NCBI GenBank assembly: GCA_017745295.1
Contig: JAGHZR010000005.1
Span: forward strand, 124,001 to 188,000
Direction: 5' to 3'
DNA length: 64,000 bases
From: Novosphingobium sp.
GTDB lineage: Bacteria > Pseudomonadota > Alphaproteobacteria > Sphingomonadales > Sphingomonadaceae
Shown: positions 34,239 to 43,622 of the stretch, piece after piece
How the letters are laid out: every line of letters starts with the position of its first letter
Numbering within the stretch: position 1 is the stretch's first letter
Translations under genes and position numbers: made by a program
The notes under the pieces: model-generated
What the model was told of the DNA's origin: nothing
What the model saw: the letters and a program-made list of their open reading frames with translations, nothing else
Database searches by the model: none

Positions 34239-35786
34239 ATGCCGCTGATCGCCGAACCCATGTCGCTCAAACGCGAAGATTTTCTGCCAGATATCGACTG
34301 GTCGGGAACGCCGCTGGGCGCCTCCTTAAGCTGGTCGGCCGAGCTACAAACGGCTGCCAATATCGTGCTGAGCTCGCATTTCCCGTGGGCACTCGTTTGG
34401 GGGCCCGAATACACGACACTCCACAACCGTGCGTTTCTGCCAATCCTGGGTGACAAACCGTCGGCTCAGGGCCGCTCGTTTGCCGACGTGTGGCACGAAG
34501 CGTGGGAAGAAATTGGCCCGATTGCCCGGCGCGCTTATGCCGGCGAGGCAACTTTCGTCGAGGACTTCCCGCTCGAGATCGAGCGCCACGGCAGCGCCGA
34601 GCAGGCCTATTTCACCTTCTGCTACAGCCCGGTCTTTGGGCCCGACGGGACAGTCCTTGGCATAATTGACACTGTCATGGAAACGACTGCACGGGTCACA
34701 ACGGAAAGGCGCAATGCAGCGCTTGTCGGCCTTGGTGATCGGCTGCGTGATGCGACCACCTTTGACGAGGTCGTGACCGCGGCGGCCGAGTTTGCCGGAC
34801 CGGCTCTCGGCGCATCGCGCGCCGGTTACTCGCGGATCGACGAAGCACGTGGGTCCTTCACCGTCAGGAGCGACTGGACCAGGGCCGGCGTGCCAAGCAT
34901 CGCCGGAGAACATGACCTCGCATCGTTTGGCACCACCATCGACCGCCTTCGGAATGGGCAGCTTCTGGCGGTGGACGATATCGCGAGCGATCCGCGGCTT
35001 TCAGCAGAATCGACCAGCTACGAAGCCTTCGGTGCAGTGGCGCAAATCAGAGTGCCCTTGCTCGAACGCGGTAGATTGATTGGCTCGTTCTTCGTTCATG
35101 ACGATCGCCCGCGCCGCTGGACGGCGGAAGAGATCCATTTCGTCGGCGCGCTGGCCGATCGCACTTACGCAGCGGTTGCCAAACTTCAGGCCGAGGCGGA
35201 GCAAGACGTTCTCAATCATGAGCTTGAGCATCGGCTCAAGAACATGATGGCGATGGTCCAGGCGATAGCCTCGCAGACGCTGAAGGGCGTAACGGAGCGC
35301 GATGCCGTGGAGGCCTTCGAAAGACGCATCATCGCGATGGCCGAGGCGCATGACCTCCTCGTGCGGCAGAATGGCTCGACTACGACGATGCGCGCCGTGG
35401 TCAATGCGATGCTGTCGCTTCACGGCGGCGATGAGCGTTTCGTCGTTTCGGGCCGAGACCTGCCGATCGGGCCAAAGTCAGCAATGTCGCTGGCGCTCGT
35501 GCTTCACGAGCTGGCAACCAATGCCGCCAAATACGGCGCACTCTCCGTCGCGGAAGGGTCTGTTCATCTTCGCTGGGAATGTCCCACGGTCGATGACGAA
35601 CTGGAACTTGTCCTGACCTGGAACGAGGTCGATGGGCCACTTGTACACGAACCCCAACGCAAAGGGTTCGGCTCTCGCCTGATCCAAATGGGAATTGCCA
35701 ATCCATGCCACGTCGAGAAGCGTTACGAACCCGCCGGCATCCACGTCTTATTCCGCGCGCGTCTGGCGAGCGTTCAAGCTAGCTAG
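34239..35786 (+). CDS. HWE-family sensor histidine kinase (PAS-GAF-HWE)
   Basis: The 515-residue soluble sensor kinase has an N-terminal PAS-like domain (about residues 20-150, with WGPEYTTLHNRAFLPILG). A GAF domain follows (about 160-320, GPALGASRAGYSRID...FGAVAQIRVPLLERGRLIGSFFVHD). The HWE kinase core has ELEHRLKNMMAMVQAIASQTL around residue 330 with the phosphoacceptor His, then LHELATNAAKYGAL and GFGSRLI for ATP binding. No transmembrane segment is seen, so it senses an internal signal, perhaps light or redox. There is no response regulator beside it. HWE kinases often feed the general stress response, consistent with the cold-shock and stress SDR genes that follow. Confidence 0.92.
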   Translation: MPLIAEPMSLKREDFLPDIDWSGTPLGASLSWSAELQTAANIVLSSHFPWALVWGPEYTTLHNRAFLPILGDKPSAQGRSFADVWHEAWEEIGPIARRAYAGEATFVEDFPLEIERHGSAEQAYFTFCYSPVFGPDGTVLGIIDTVMETTARVTTERRNAALVGLGDRLRDATTFDEVVTAAAEFAGPALGASRAGYSRIDEARGSFTVRSDWTRAGVPSIAGEHDLASFGTTIDRLRNGQLLAVDDIASDPRLSAESTSYEAFGAVAQIRVPLLERGRLIGSFFVHDDRPRRWTAEEIHFVGALADRTYAAVAKLQAEAEQDVLNHELEHRLKNMMAMVQAIASQTLKGVTERDAVEAFERRIIAMAEAHDLLVRQNGSTTTMRAVVNAMLSLHGGDERFVVSGRDLPIGPKSAMSLALVLHELATNAAKYGALSVAEGSVHLRWECPTVDDELELVLTWNEVDGPLVHEPQRKGFGSRLIQMGIANPCHVEKRYEPAGIHVLFRARLASVQAS

Positions 35787-35903
35787 GATATCGAGTGGCC
35801 GCCTGAGCGCAGGCAGAGAGATTTTCCGATCCTGTGCGCACTTGGCAGATGCTCCGCTTATGGCAGATGGCATTGGTCGATGAATCGCTACGCGAGATTG
35901 CGC

Positions 35904-36110
35904 TCAATCCCTGATCACATTGATCGCAGAGACCTTCCCGTTGCGTGCCACCAGCACATCGTAGGTGACGCGCTGGCCTGCTCTCAGCGCCGCTGTTCCA
36001 GACGATGCGAGGGTGGAGAGATGCACGAAGCAATCCGGTCCGCCATCGTCGGGGCAGATGAAACCGTAGCCGTTGATTGCATTGAAACTCACAACCCTGC
36101 CGCTTGGCAT
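35904..36110 (-). CDS. Cold-shock domain protein
   Basis: The 68-residue single cold-shock domain (OB fold) has the RNP1-like motif NGYGFICPDDGG and RNP2-like DCFVHLSTL. The usual K-G-F-G-F-I reads N-G-Y-G-F-I, and the aromatic RNA-contact residues are mostly kept. Such proteins bind single-stranded RNA or DNA and melt secondary structure. GGGGGA precedes the ATG. It is convergent with the sensor kinase gene. Plasmid-borne copies often differ from chromosomal cspA genes; it is not assigned a specific symbol. Confidence 0.9.
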   Translation of the reverse strand: MPSGRVVSFNAINGYGFICPDDGGPDCFVHLSTLASSGTAALRAGQRVTYDVLVARNGKVSAINVIRD

Positions 36111-36498
36111 ATTTCCCCCATCACACCCTCGCGCAAACGATTGCTCCGGGTGCGGGGTCGGTCAATTGGCGGGACAGTGCGGATCAGCTTGTCGTCATGA
36201 TCCGATACACTTCAAATTTGGCCTGAAGACATCGGGAACCAAATCAGATGGTGCTACGAGCACATGAGAAACGTCCAATCCATCTTGTGAACGGCCATTT
36301 TCGGAAGGAGCCCCACAGCGGGCACAGGCTGGCGGTAGACCGCATCTTATAGCCTCACTCCTGCGCCGACCATCTGAACTGGTCTCTCCAACTCACCTCC
36401 GAACCATGACGCAGACGGGATTGGGCATGCGATGAATGGCGCGCGCTGCGGTAGCCACGCTGCCAACTCATTCGTTTCCCATTCAAAGGAGACGAGAA
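36111..36498. other. Intergenic region without a supported gene
   Basis: These 388 bases lie between the divergent cold-shock gene and the SDR gene. They should carry both promoters. No RNA structure or coding sequence is convincing here. Confidence 0.45.
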
Positions 36499-37350
36499 AT
36501 GACCCAAACCATCGATATGATTCACGAGGATGGACTGCCCGGACATGAGAGCAGGCTCGATCCCCAACCAGAATGGCAACCCCGCTACGCCGGCTCAGGC
36601 CGGTTGAAGGACAATGTTGCCATCGTGACTGGCGCGGACAGCGGCATTGGTCGCGCTGTAGCAGCGCTGTTTGCCCGTGAGGGAGCCGACATCGCCATAG
36701 TCTACTTACTTGAGGACGACGATGCCGCCGAAACTCAACGCATCGTCGAAAGCGAGGGCCGGCGCGCGATCACGATCAGGGCTGACGTTGGCTCGCGCGA
36801 CATGTGTAGCCGGATCGTCGATGAGACGATTTCTGCTTTTGGCCGGATCGATGTGCTGGTGAACAATGCCGGCGAGCAACATCCAGACGAAGAGATTACC
36901 GATATAAGTGAGGATCAGCTTCGAAGGACATTTCAGACCAACATCTTTGGCATGTTCTTCCTGGTGCAGGCGGCAAGGCCACACCTCAAGCGAGGCGCCG
37001 CCATCGTCAACTGCACCAGCGTGACGATGTACAAGGGCAGCAAGGAACTTCTCGATTACAGTTCGACAAAGGGCGCGATCACCGCTTTCACCCGTTCGCT
37101 GTCAGAAAACCTGATCGAGCATGGCATTCGCGTGAATGCAGTTGCACCAGGGCCGATCTGGACGCCGCTCAATCCCTGCGGCGGGGCCAGCGAGGAAAAG
37201 CTTGAGCACTTTGGCGAAAGTACGCCGATGGGTCGGCCAGGGCAGCCGAATGAAGTCGCGCCCTCGTTTCTGTTCCTCGCGTGCGAGGATGCCAGTTACA
37301 TGAGTGGCCAAGTGCTTCATCCCAACGGCGGCGTTATTGTGAACGGTTGA
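36499..37350 (+). CDS. Short-chain dehydrogenase, stress-type (YghA/YhdF-like)
   Basis: The 283-residue SDR has the extended N-terminus typical of the YghA/YhdF group (LPGHESRLDPQPEWQPRYAGSGRLKDNVAIVTGADSGIGRAVA). It also has NNAGEQHP, catalytic Ser in CTSVTMYKGS and Tyr-x-x-x-Lys in LDYSSTKGAITAF, and the end LHPNGGVIVNG. Its stop codon is clear, and AAAGGAGA lies six bases before ATG 36499. Related genes are often induced by general stress. The substrate is unknown, probably an alcohol/aldehyde or sugar. Confidence 0.92.
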   Translation: MTQTIDMIHEDGLPGHESRLDPQPEWQPRYAGSGRLKDNVAIVTGADSGIGRAVAALFAREGADIAIVYLLEDDDAAETQRIVESEGRRAITIRADVGSRDMCSRIVDETISAFGRIDVLVNNAGEQHPDEEITDISEDQLRRTFQTNIFGMFFLVQAARPHLKRGAAIVNCTSVTMYKGSKELLDYSSTKGAITAFTRSLSENLIEHGIRVNAVAPGPIWTPLNPCGGASEEKLEHFGESTPMGRPGQPNEVAPSFLFLACEDASYMSGQVLHPNGGVIVNG

Positions 37351-37900
37351 TCACAAGCAAAACGCAAAGGAGAAAAGCGAGCTTGTAACCACCTGCGTGC
37401 GACGTTCGCATGCGAGAACTGCTTCTGATTGGAAGTCACGGGCCTGTTTCAGTCGGCGCGTCGCCGCCGAAGCGCAACGCCTCAATCGGTCGTTGCGCTT
37501 CGAGTTGCTCCCGGATGCGGATCACGACATGGCTTTTGTTGATCAGCGGGTAAACAACGCCGTATCTGCCTTCGCCGCCCGTACCGCCGTGATCGGAAGC
37601 CGCAGTCACCGTTCGATAGCTGCAGCTGAGGCAACGGCCGACTGCCCGCTCCATGGAGATTGATGTCCGGTTTTGTCGGGAGGTGACCTTCAGGCAGCTG
37701 GGTCGGAATGGCGACAATGGGGCGCGAGCTGCCGGGATAGCTGCCGGTCCGCACTTGGGGAGCGAGATTGTGGCGCTGAGTGACCGGGAAGGGTCGGGCT
37801 GTGTCGAGCGCCCGGACGCGCACTACGTTAAACGACTGAAATAAGGCAGTGAGCTTCGTACGCCGTGAACGACGACTGCCCGAGGCAGGAGCTCACGCAC
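37351..37900. other. Stretch without a supported gene
   Basis: These 550 bases lie between the stress SDR and the LysR gene. An in-frame segment (AEAQRLNRSLRFELLPDADHDMAFVDQ) looks like the end of a decayed gene but is not identifiable, and no start or ribosome site accompanies it. Otherwise nothing is seen. Confidence 0.4.
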
Positions 37901-38788
37901 CTAGGCCGCGCGAAATTCCTTAAGCCTAAATTCGAGTTCGGCGACGAACAGGCGAACCTTTGCCGGAATCATGTGAGAGCTTGGATAGACCGCCCAGATA
38001 TCGAGGGGTTGGGGCTCGGCGTCCTCCAGAAGGACTCTCACGACCTCGCCCCGATCAACAGCGGCCTCGACATACCAACCTGAAAGGTTGGCAATGCCGA
38101 GTCCGCCTCGGCAGGCCTCATAGACCGCCTCGATCGAACTCGCCGAGAAGCGTCCCGATACTTTCTGCCTCACCACCCTCCCGTCACGAACGAAGGACCA
38201 GTGCGAACCGCCGGTGGCGAGCAAGCATTCATGCGCGGCAAGATCCTGCAGTTTCTGCGGGCAGCCAAAGGCTACCAGATAGGCCGATGCGGCGCACAGA
38301 AACCTGGGATTGTCAGCGAGCCGCTTCGCCACCAGGCGGTTGTCCCGGAGCGGAGCTATGCGAATGGCTACGTCGATGCCCTGTGCTACGATGTCCACCT
38401 GTTCGTCCGTCGTCAGCAGGTCGACTTGCAGTCCTGGATGCTTCGACATGAAAGTTGGCAGCATCGGCGCGACGATCTTGCGCCCGAAAGCAGCCGAAGC
38501 CGTAATCCGAAGGTGCCCCGTAAGGCCCCTTCCATGTGGGCGCAGGTCCGTTAAGGCATTCGCGCGACCTTCGAGCAAGGCTTGCGCATGCGGTAGAAAA
38601 ATCTCGCCATCGCCGGTCGGCGACAGGGAACGCGTCGTCCGGTGTATCAGCCTTGCACCGAGTTCGGTCTCGAGATTGCTGAGACTTCGGGACGCCGCCA
38701 TGGGGCTCATCCCCAGCCGCCGCGCTGCTCCAGCTAGACTCCCGACACGGACTGCCTCGACGAAAACCTCAAGATCATCGAAATTCAT
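37901..38788 (-). CDS. LysR-family transcriptional regulator
   Basis: This is a 295-residue LysR regulator. The N-terminal winged HTH reads FDDLEVFVEAVRVGSLAGAARRLGMSPMAASRSLSNLETELGARLIHRTTRSLSPT. The effector domain begins near residue 90 (GHLRITASAAFGRKIVAPMLPTFMSKHPGLQVDLL). ATG 38788 has GGAAAG eight bases upstream; the track GTG is two codons earlier. It is divergent from the MFS gene at 38932, with a 143-base gap, and is the likely regulator of that gene and the downstream hydrolase operon. Confidence 0.94.
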   Translation of the reverse strand: MNFDDLEVFVEAVRVGSLAGAARRLGMSPMAASRSLSNLETELGARLIHRTTRSLSPTGDGEIFLPHAQALLEGRANALTDLRPHGRGLTGHLRITASAAFGRKIVAPMLPTFMSKHPGLQVDLLTTDEQVDIVAQGIDVAIRIAPLRDNRLVAKRLADNPRFLCAASAYLVAFGCPQKLQDLAAHECLLATGGSHWSFVRDGRVVRQKVSGRFSASSIEAVYEACRGGLGIANLSGWYVEAAVDRGEVVRVLLEDAEPQPLDIWAVYPSSHMIPAKVRLFVAELEFRLKEFRAA

Positions 38789-38931
38789 TATCACGCTTTC
38801 CGTTAGGCCGACGTAACCGATCGGATATCTACACCCCGACTTGATACACCCTCATACTTGCCTTGCAATCACGCCCCCATCCGGATCGCATTTCGGACCC
38901 GGCACTGGGGCATTGTCGCAAAGGCAAGATC

Positions 38932-40125
38932 ATGGGCAAGGCATCCGCACTGGCGTCCGAGGCGCCCGCTTCGACACAAATCGGTTCAGGACTGACATTT
39001 GCAATGGCGGTTTCGTCCGGACTGGCCGTGGCGAACATCTATTACAACCAGCCGATGCTCGGCGTGATCGAGCGCGATTTGCCCGGCAACCTGACCGGAC
39101 TTGTGCCCACGGCAACCCAGTTCGGATACGCCATCGGCCTGTTCGCACTGGTGCCACTGGGCGATCTGGTCGAGCGACGCCGCCTGATCGTCGCGCAATT
39201 CGCGGTGCTGGCGGTGGCCCTCGTCGGTGCCGCGCTGGCACCATCGGCAGTCACGTTGCTGATGGCCTCGTTGATACTCGGGATAGCCTCGACGGTCGCG
39301 CAGCAGATCGTGCCGTTTGCCGCGCACCTTGCCGCGCCCGAGCGACGGGGGGCCGTGGTAGGCACCGTCATGTCGGGCGTGCTCTGCGGTATCCTGCTCA
39401 GCCGCACCCTGTCCGGTTTCGTGGCCGCGCATGAAGGCTGGCGGGCGATGTTCTGGCTCGGCGTGCCGCTGGCTCTGGGTGCAGGCGGGCTGATGGCCCT
39501 GGCCCTGCCGCGCAGCCTTCCCGAAGGACGCAGCACATATCCCGGCCTGCTGGTCTCGCTCGTCCACCTCTGGCGTGAATTCCGTGAGCTGCGCATCGCC
39601 GCCTATACGCAGGCCCTGCTGTTCGGTGCCTTCACCGCTTTCTGGACGATCCTGGCCCTGCGCCTGCAGGAGCCGCGCTTCGGACTCGGTTCGGAAGTCG
39701 CCGGCCTGTTCGGTGTGGTCGGCGCTGTCGGCATCCTCGCCGCCCCGATCGCAGGCCGGATCGCCGACCGACGCGGCCCGCACATGGCGATCCTCGGCGG
39801 CACCGTGCTGACGGTCGCCTCCTGGGCGATCTTTGGACTCTGGGGCTCGATCGCCGGGCTGGTGATCGGCTGTATCCTGCTCGACTTCGCGGTCCAGAGC
39901 GTGCTCGTTTCCAACCAGCACATCGTCTACGCGCTGCGGCCAGAGGCCCGCGCCCGGCTCAACACGATCTTCATGGGATCGATGTTCCTCGGCGGTGCCG
40001 CCGGAGCCGCCGCGGCAACCGTCGCCTGGAACTCCAGTGGCTGGAGCGCGGTCGCGGTCCTCGGCATCTCGCTCGCCGCAGTCGCCTCGCTCGTTCAGCT
40101 GCGCGCCGTCCTGCACAGGCGCTGA
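38932..40125 (+). CDS. Major facilitator superfamily transporter (DHA1-like)
   Basis: The 397-residue inner-membrane carrier has about twelve hydrophobic spans. It begins [25 protein letters not shown]; the YYNQP segment is typical of a sugar-efflux/drug-like MFS subgroup. The loop 2-3 motif is [14 protein letters not shown]. The track extends upstream to 38863; ATG 38932 follows AAGGCAAG. It lies divergent from the LysR gene and 42 bases before the hydrolase operon, so it may import or export the compound handled there. Confidence 0.9.
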   Translation: MGKASALASEAPASTQIGSGLTFAMAVSSGLAVANIYYNQPMLGVIERDLPGNLTGLVPTATQFGYAIGLFALVPLGDLVERRRLIVAQFAVLAVALVGAALAPSAVTLLMASLILGIASTVAQQIVPFAAHLAAPERRGAVVGTVMSGVLCGILLSRTLSGFVAAHEGWRAMFWLGVPLALGAGGLMALALPRSLPEGRSTYPGLLVSLVHLWREFRELRIAAYTQALLFGAFTAFWTILALRLQEPRFGLGSEVAGLFGVVGAVGILAAPIAGRIADRRGPHMAILGGTVLTVASWAIFGLWGSIAGLVIGCILLDFAVQSVLVSNQHIVYALRPEARARLNTIFMGSMFLGGAAGAAAATVAWNSSGWSAVAVLGISLAAVASLVQLRAVLHRR

Positions 40126-40167
40126 ACGCCCGAAGCTTCCTTACTCACAGCCCGAACAAGGAATTCG

Positions 40168-41034
40168 ATGATGATCCCGATCGTCAACTATACCCTGCGC
40201 GCGAACGGCATCCGCCAGAACTACATCGATGCCGGACAAGGCGCGCCCGTCGTGCTGCTCCACGGCTTTCCCGAAACCAACTACGCCTGGCGCCACCAGA
40301 TCCCCGTGCTCGGCGAACGCTACCGCCTGATCGCCCCCGACCTGCGCGGCTACGGCGAGACCGACAAGCCCGCAAGCGGCTATGACAAGCGCACCATGGC
40401 CAAGGACCTCGCCGCCCTGCTCGACGAACTGGGCATCGGCAGGATTGCGCTGGTCGGCCACGATCGCGGCGCGCGTGTCGCAACGCGCTTCGCCAAGGAC
40501 TACCCCGAGCGGGTTGATCGGCTGGTGGTGATGGACAACGTTCCCACCCGCATCGTCGCGCGCGAGATCAACGCCGAGATCGCCAAGGTCTACTGGTTCT
40601 TCCTGTTCCACCTCGTGCCCGACCTTCCCGAGACGCTGATCGCGGGCAAGGAAGAGCAATGGCTGCGCTGGTTCTTCTCGGACTGGGCCTATGATCCCGC
40701 TACAATCTCCGGCGAGGCTTTCGACACCTACGTTCGCGCCTACCGCGCTCCCGGCGCCGTGCGCGGCGCGATGGCCGACTACCGCGCCAATGCCGAGGAT
40801 GTCGCGCAGGACCGCGAAGACGCCCATATCAAGATCGCCTGCCCTACGCTGGCGCTGTGGGGAGCGGACTTCGGCGCGGTCGGCAAGCTGTTCGACATGC
40901 CCAAGGTGTGGGCGGAAATGGCCGACGATCTGCGCGCCGTTGCCATCGAGCACTGCGGGCACCTGCCGCATGAAGAGCGGCCCGAGGCCGTCAACGCCCT
41001 GCTGCTGGACTTCCTCGAAGGCTGGAAAGGCTGA
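40168..41034 (+). CDS. Alpha/beta hydrolase, haloacetate dehalogenase/epoxide hydrolase-like
   Basis: The 288-residue alpha/beta hydrolase has the oxyanion motif HGFPE, the nucleophile elbow GHDRGAR (Asp99) and the late His in HCGHLPHEERPE. An Asp nucleophile followed by R-G-A-R is shared with fluoroacetate dehalogenases and epoxide hydrolases. The fluoride-binding His-Trp pair expected in the cap is replaced by Trp-Phe (VYWFFLFH) in my by-eye alignment, so true defluorination is doubtful. It lies two bases before the D-lactate dehydrogenase gene, suggesting the product could be a 2-hydroxy acid. Confidence 0.85.
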   Translation: MMIPIVNYTLRANGIRQNYIDAGQGAPVVLLHGFPETNYAWRHQIPVLGERYRLIAPDLRGYGETDKPASGYDKRTMAKDLAALLDELGIGRIALVGHDRGARVATRFAKDYPERVDRLVVMDNVPTRIVAREINAEIAKVYWFFLFHLVPDLPETLIAGKEEQWLRWFFSDWAYDPATISGEAFDTYVRAYRAPGAVRGAMADYRANAEDVAQDREDAHIKIACPTLALWGADFGAVGKLFDMPKVWAEMADDLRAVAIEHCGHLPHEERPEAVNALLLDFLEGWKG

Positions 41035-41036
41035 TC

Positions 41037-42722
41037 ATGAGCGCGCTTCTCTCCGAACTCGGCATCATCGTCGGCAAACGCGGCCTGCTGGTCGGGGAAG
41101 GCCGGACGCGGCGCTATCGCACGGGCTTCCGCTTCGGTTCGGGCAAGGCGTTCGCGGTGGTTCGCCCCGGCAGTCTGCTCGAACTCTGGCGGGTAGTGAA
41201 TGCCTGCGCGCGGGCGGGCGTCATCGTCATCATGCAGGCGGCCAACACCGGCCTGACCGGCGGTTCCACGCCCGATGGTGACGACTATGACCGCGATGTG
41301 GTGATCGTCAGCACCACCCGGCTCGACGGCATCCACCTCGTGCGCGGCGGCAAGCAGGTGATCTGCCTGCCTGGATCACGCCTGTTCGAGCTGGAGGACA
41401 AAGTCGCCGAAGTGGGCCGCGAGCCGCATTCGCGGATCGGCTCCTCCTGCATCGGCGCCTCGATCGTCGGCGGTATCTGCAACAATTCGGGCGGCGCCCT
41501 GATTCACCGCGGACCGGCCTATACGCAGATGGCGCTCTATGCCCGGATCGAAAGCGACGGCACCGTCCGGCTCGTCAATCACCTTGGCGTCACGCTGGGT
41601 GGCGATCCCGAAACCATGCTTTCCCGCCTCGATGCCGGAGCTTTTTCGGAAAGCGACGTGATCGACGATCCTGCCGCGCTTGGCTCCGATCCGCACTATC
41701 AGGATCATGTTCGCGAGATCGACGCCGATACGCCTGCACGCTTCAACAACGACCCCCGGCATCATTTCGAGGCTTCGGGAAGCGGCGGCCATGTCGTGGT
41801 CTTTGCCGTCCGGGTCGATACGTTCGAGCATGAGGACCGTATCGCCGACTTCTACGTAGGCACCAACGATCCGGCCGAACTGACCGCGATCCGCAGGCAT
41901 ATCCTGAGCCGCTTCCAGTCGTTGCCGATCCAGGGCGAGTATATCCACCGCTCCGCTTTCCGCCTGACCGCGCGCTACGGGAAGGACACGTTCCTAGCCG
42001 TGCGCCATCTCGGGGCGAAACACCTGCCGAAGCTGTTCGCGTTGAAGGGGCGTTTCGACAGCATGGTCTCGCGTCTGCCATGGGCACCCCGCGATGTGTC
42101 CGACCGGGTCATGCAGTTCGCCGCCACCCTGTTCCCGCAGCATCTCCCCGCCCGGATGCGGGACTACGATACGCGCTTTGAGCATCACCTCATCCTGAAG
42201 ATGGGCGGCACGGGCATCGACGAGGCGCGGGCGTTCCTGTCAGGCTTCTTCCCCACCGCACACGGCGATTTCTTCGAATGCACAGCAGACGAAGGCGAGC
42301 GCGCCTTCCTGCACCGCTTCGCCGTCGCCGGAGCCTCGATCCGCTACCGCGCCCTGCGCCGCGACACGATCGAGGATTTCGTGGCACTCGACGTGGCGCA
42401 CCGCCGCAACGACGCGGACTGGGATGAAAAGCTGCCCGCCGACCTTGCCGAGCAGATCGTCGGCGTCAGCTATTGCGGGCATTTCTTCTGCCATGTCTTC
42501 CACCGCGACTACCTGCTGAAGAAGGGCCGCGATCCGTTGGCGTTCGAACATGCCATGCTGACGCTGCTGGATGCGCGCGGTGCCGAATATCCGGCCGAGC
42601 ACAACGTCGGCCACCTCTACCCGGCCAAGCCCGCGCTGGAGCGGCATTACCGGGACCTCGATCCCACCAACAGCCTCAACCCCGGCATCGGGCATACCTC
42701 GAAAAAGGCCAACTGGGCCTGA
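41037..42722 (+). CDS. dld: Quinone-dependent D-lactate dehydrogenase, Dld-type
   Basis: The 561-residue FAD enzyme resembles E. coli Dld (about 571 residues), a peripheral membrane protein that oxidises D-lactate and similar 2-hydroxy acids with quinone. The FAD-binding part shows VVRPGSLLELWRVVNACARAG, MQAANTGLTGGSTP and GASIVGGICNNSGGALIHRGPAYT. The membrane-binding and cap domains follow, with YPAEHNVGHLYPAKP near the end and LDPTNSLNPGIGHTSK. It starts two bases after the hydrolase stop. Next to a dehalogenase-like hydrolase, it may oxidise the released 2-hydroxy acid. Confidence 0.93.
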   Translation: MSALLSELGIIVGKRGLLVGEGRTRRYRTGFRFGSGKAFAVVRPGSLLELWRVVNACARAGVIVIMQAANTGLTGGSTPDGDDYDRDVVIVSTTRLDGIHLVRGGKQVICLPGSRLFELEDKVAEVGREPHSRIGSSCIGASIVGGICNNSGGALIHRGPAYTQMALYARIESDGTVRLVNHLGVTLGGDPETMLSRLDAGAFSESDVIDDPAALGSDPHYQDHVREIDADTPARFNNDPRHHFEASGSGGHVVVFAVRVDTFEHEDRIADFYVGTNDPAELTAIRRHILSRFQSLPIQGEYIHRSAFRLTARYGKDTFLAVRHLGAKHLPKLFALKGRFDSMVSRLPWAPRDVSDRVMQFAATLFPQHLPARMRDYDTRFEHHLILKMGGTGIDEARAFLSGFFPTAHGDFFECTADEGERAFLHRFAVAGASIRYRALRRDTIEDFVALDVAHRRNDADWDEKLPADLAEQIVGVSYCGHFFCHVFHRDYLLKKGRDPLAFEHAMLTLLDARGAEYPAEHNVGHLYPAKPALERHYRDLDPTNSLNPGIGHTSKKANWA

Positions 42723-42755
42723 TTGACAACCGCTTCATCACCGAAGGGAACCCCT

Positions 42756-43622
42756 GTGAAACTCGCTCGCATCGGCCAACCCGGCCAGGAACGCCCCGCC
42801 ATCCTCGACAGCGAAGGCAGGCTTCGCGACCTCTCCGCCCATGTCTCCGACATCGGCCCCGCCACCTTGTCGGATGGCGAAATCGAACGCATGAAGGCGC
42901 TCGACATCGACGATCTTCCGCTTGTCGAAGCCCCCGTCCGCTACGGCCCGCCCGTCGCGCAGACCGGCAAGATCATCTGCATCGGCCTCAACTACACCGA
43001 TCATGCCGCCGAAGTCGGCCTGCCGGTTCCCACCGAGCCGACCGTCTTCATCAAGGCCTGCCGCACCAGCGGTCCAAGCGACCCGATCCGCCTGCCCAAA
43101 GGCGCCGAAAAGGGCGACTGGGAAGTCGAACTGGCCATCGTCATCGGGAAAGGCGGGCTCTACATCGAGGAAGACGATGCCCTCGACCACGTCGCCGGCT
43201 ACGCCCTGTTCCACGACGTTTCTGAGCGTTCGTATCAGATGGAACGCGGCGGCCAGTGGACCAAGGGCAAGAGCTTTCCCGGCTTCGCCCCGCTCGGCCC
43301 CTGGCTGGTGACGACGGACGAACTCGGCGACGCGGGCGATCTCGGCATCTGGCTAGAAGTCAACGGCGTGCGCCATCAGGATGGCACCACGCGCAACCTC
43401 GTGTTCGGCGTGCGGCAAGTCGTCAGCTATCTCTCGCGCTTCTTCGAACTGGAACCGGGTGACGTGATCGCAACCGGCACTCCGGCTGGCGTCGGCCTCG
43501 GCCTCAGGCCGCCGCAGTTCCTCAAGGCAGGAGATGTCGTGAAGCTCGGCATCGATGGCCTTGGCGTGCAGGAGCAGCGGATCGTGGGCTGGGAAACACC
43601 GGTTTCGGGAGGCGAGCAATGA
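42756..43622 (+). CDS. Fumarylacetoacetate hydrolase-family protein
   Basis: This 288-residue protein starts at GTG 42756 after GAAGGGAA; the upstream TTG in the track lacks support. It shows the family core PVAQTGKIICIGLNYTDHAAEVGLPVPTEPTVFIK, then WEVELAIVIGKGGLYIEEDDALDHVAGYALFHDVSER and GDVIATGTPAGVGLG. The acidic ligands (Glu in VELA, Asp in FHDVSER region) for a divalent metal are present. Members cleave C-C bonds of acylpyruvates or decarboxylate oxaloacetate-like acids. Its stop overlaps the next gene as ATGA. Confidence 0.92.
   Translation: MKLARIGQPGQERPAILDSEGRLRDLSAHVSDIGPATLSDGEIERMKALDIDDLPLVEAPVRYGPPVAQTGKIICIGLNYTDHAAEVGLPVPTEPTVFIKACRTSGPSDPIRLPKGAEKGDWEVELAIVIGKGGLYIEEDDALDHVAGYALFHDVSERSYQMERGGQWTKGKSFPGFAPLGPWLVTTDELGDAGDLGIWLEVNGVRHQDGTTRNLVFGVRQVVSYLSRFFELEPGDVIATGTPAGVGLGLRPPQFLKAGDVVKLGIDGLGVQEQRIVGWETPVSGGEQ

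Noticed and set aside
37397-37663. 88-residue plus-strand ORF after the stress SDR
   Set aside because: Part looks like folded protein (LRFELLPDADHDMAF) but the rest does not, and there is no start context; possibly a decayed gene end, not annotated as a gene.
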